Part shown: piece after piece, positions 63,544 through 64,000 of the stretch
How positions within the stretch are numbered: position 1 is the stretch's first letter
Layout: every line of letters starts with the position of its first letter
Assembly (NCBI RefSeq): GCF_002631185.1
Contig: NZ_PDNU01000012.1
Location: forward strand, 1 to 64,000
Direction: 5' to 3'
DNA length: 64,000 nt
Source of the DNA: Teichococcus rhizosphaerae
GTDB taxonomy: Bacteria; Pseudomonadota; Alphaproteobacteria; Acetobacterales; Acetobacteraceae
The notes under the pieces: generated by a model
Seen by the model: only the letters and a program-made list of their open reading frames with translations
Databases searched by the model: none
Told to the model about the DNA's origin: nothing
Program-made: the position numbers and the translations under genes

Positions 63544-64000
63544 TCAGTGGTGGATGGGGGGAGGGGAGGGCTCCAGCAGCAGGCCGCGGTCGTTCACCCG
63601 CACCTTGGCGTTCTTGTAGGCCGAGAGCGCCAGATGCAGCGGCCCCTCGAACTGGGTCTTGAAGTTCTTGAGCGCCCCCACCTTGGAGCCGAACTGGCGC
63701 CAGAGCCTGTCCCAGCCGATGGGCGTTTCCTTCTGCAGGGAGTGCAGCCGGTAGGCGAGCCACAGATAGATGTCGATGGCCAGCGGGGAGGTGGTCAGGT
63801 CCCGCACGGCGGCGCGGTCCACCAGCACGGGATGGCGCCGCAACTCATCGAAGAAGGCCTGGGACAGGACCACGCGCTCCACCAGCCGCGCCGTCCGCTT
63901 GGAGCGGGGGTCGGGCTCGCCCACATAGCTGAAGGCATCGACCAGGCGCTGGTTGACGATGACGCCCTTCTTGTCGTTGCCGAAGCTGAAATCGACCGTG
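63544..64000 (-). CDS. repA: RepA-type plasmid replication initiator, 3' part
   Basis: At least 152 codons, open to the window edge. Visible blocks are VIVNQRLVDAFSYVGEPD, RVVLSQAFFDELRRHPVLVD, LAIDIYLWLAYRLHSLQKET and LWRQFGSKVGALKNFKTQFE, typical of the RepA_C plasmid-initiator family. An internal GTG (V-GEPD) could be mistaken for a start, but the conserved reading frame continues upstream. It initiates plasmid replication; the origin is probably outside the window. Confidence 0.85.
   Translation of the reverse strand, partial: TVDFSFGNDKKGVIVNQRLVDAFSYVGEPDPRSKRTARLVERVVLSQAFFDELRRHPVLVDRAAVRDLTTSPLAIDIYLWLAYRLHSLQKETPIGWDRLWRQFGSKVGALKNFKTQFEGPLHLALSAYKNAKVRVNDRGLLLEPSPPPIHH

Overview
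The window is a GC-rich, tightly packed stretch of an alphaproteobacterial replicon. Protein style (Tat-leader substrate-binding proteins, BigR sulfide module, HAAT and peptide ABC systems) fits Acetobacteraceae, perhaps a Roseomonas-like genus; this is inference, not a database match. The right end carries a plasmid backbone: parA and parB (61.2-63.5 kb) preceded by two copies of a perfect 14-bp palindrome, and the 3' part of a RepA-type initiator cut by the window edge. I read the replicon as a plasmid or chromid. No tRNA, rRNA, insertion sequence or CRISPR array was seen.

Layout. 0.1-2.8 kb: sulfide/persulfide detoxification (two half-size YeeE/YedE sulfur transporters, a persulfide-dioxygenase-like metallohydrolase, a BigR/SqrR-type regulator and a divergent DUF442 gene sharing one operator). 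2.9-3.8 kb: decayed genes. 4-7.3 kb: stress and small genes (DUF1003, dinB, cspA, three small hypotheticals). 7.4-12.5 kb: serine hydrolase, M20 amidohydrolase, solute-binding protein, flavin reductase. 12.5-21.2 kb: GH13 glucosidase, sensor histidine kinase, two glycosyltransferases, amylo-1,6-glucosidase. 21.4-28.4 kb: a sulfatase-fold hydrolase in one operon with a complete Opp/Dpp-type transporter. 28.6-31.0 kb: a B12-dependent ribonucleotide reductase.

31.3-57.7 kb is an iron island. It holds an MFS carrier, M20 amidohydrolase and exported Fes/IroE-like esterase; an EntE-like aryl-acid ligase, free-standing aryl carrier protein and EntF-like NRPS (C-A-T-TE, serine-type); two YncE-like beta-propellers; a five-gene branched-chain-amino-acid-type (LIV) ABC transporter translationally coupled to a second, cytosolic esterase and a FepB-like binding protein; DUF2218, an SDR, FecI, a frameshifted FecR, a FepA-like TonB receptor with a signalling domain, a methyltransferase and cytochrome b561. 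A shared 15-bp element, TGnGA-N5-T(A/C)(T/G)CA, sits before the MFS gene, entE, yncE, the liv operon and fecI, and also before the B12-dependent reductase. I read it as the local iron-regulator (Fur-like) box.

The genes suggest assembly of a triserine catecholate, uptake by the FepA-like receptor, and opening by two esterases in two compartments. No genes for dihydroxybenzoate synthesis (entA/B/C) are present, and neither is a FepDGC-type permease. Instead there are a hippuricase-like M20 enzyme and a LIV-type importer, which could recover and recycle dihydroxybenzoyl-serine. This is the most interesting possible new system here. 57.8-61.0 kb is a leftward operon (DUF2786 protein, HExxH SprT-like protein, UvrD helicase) divergent from parAB.
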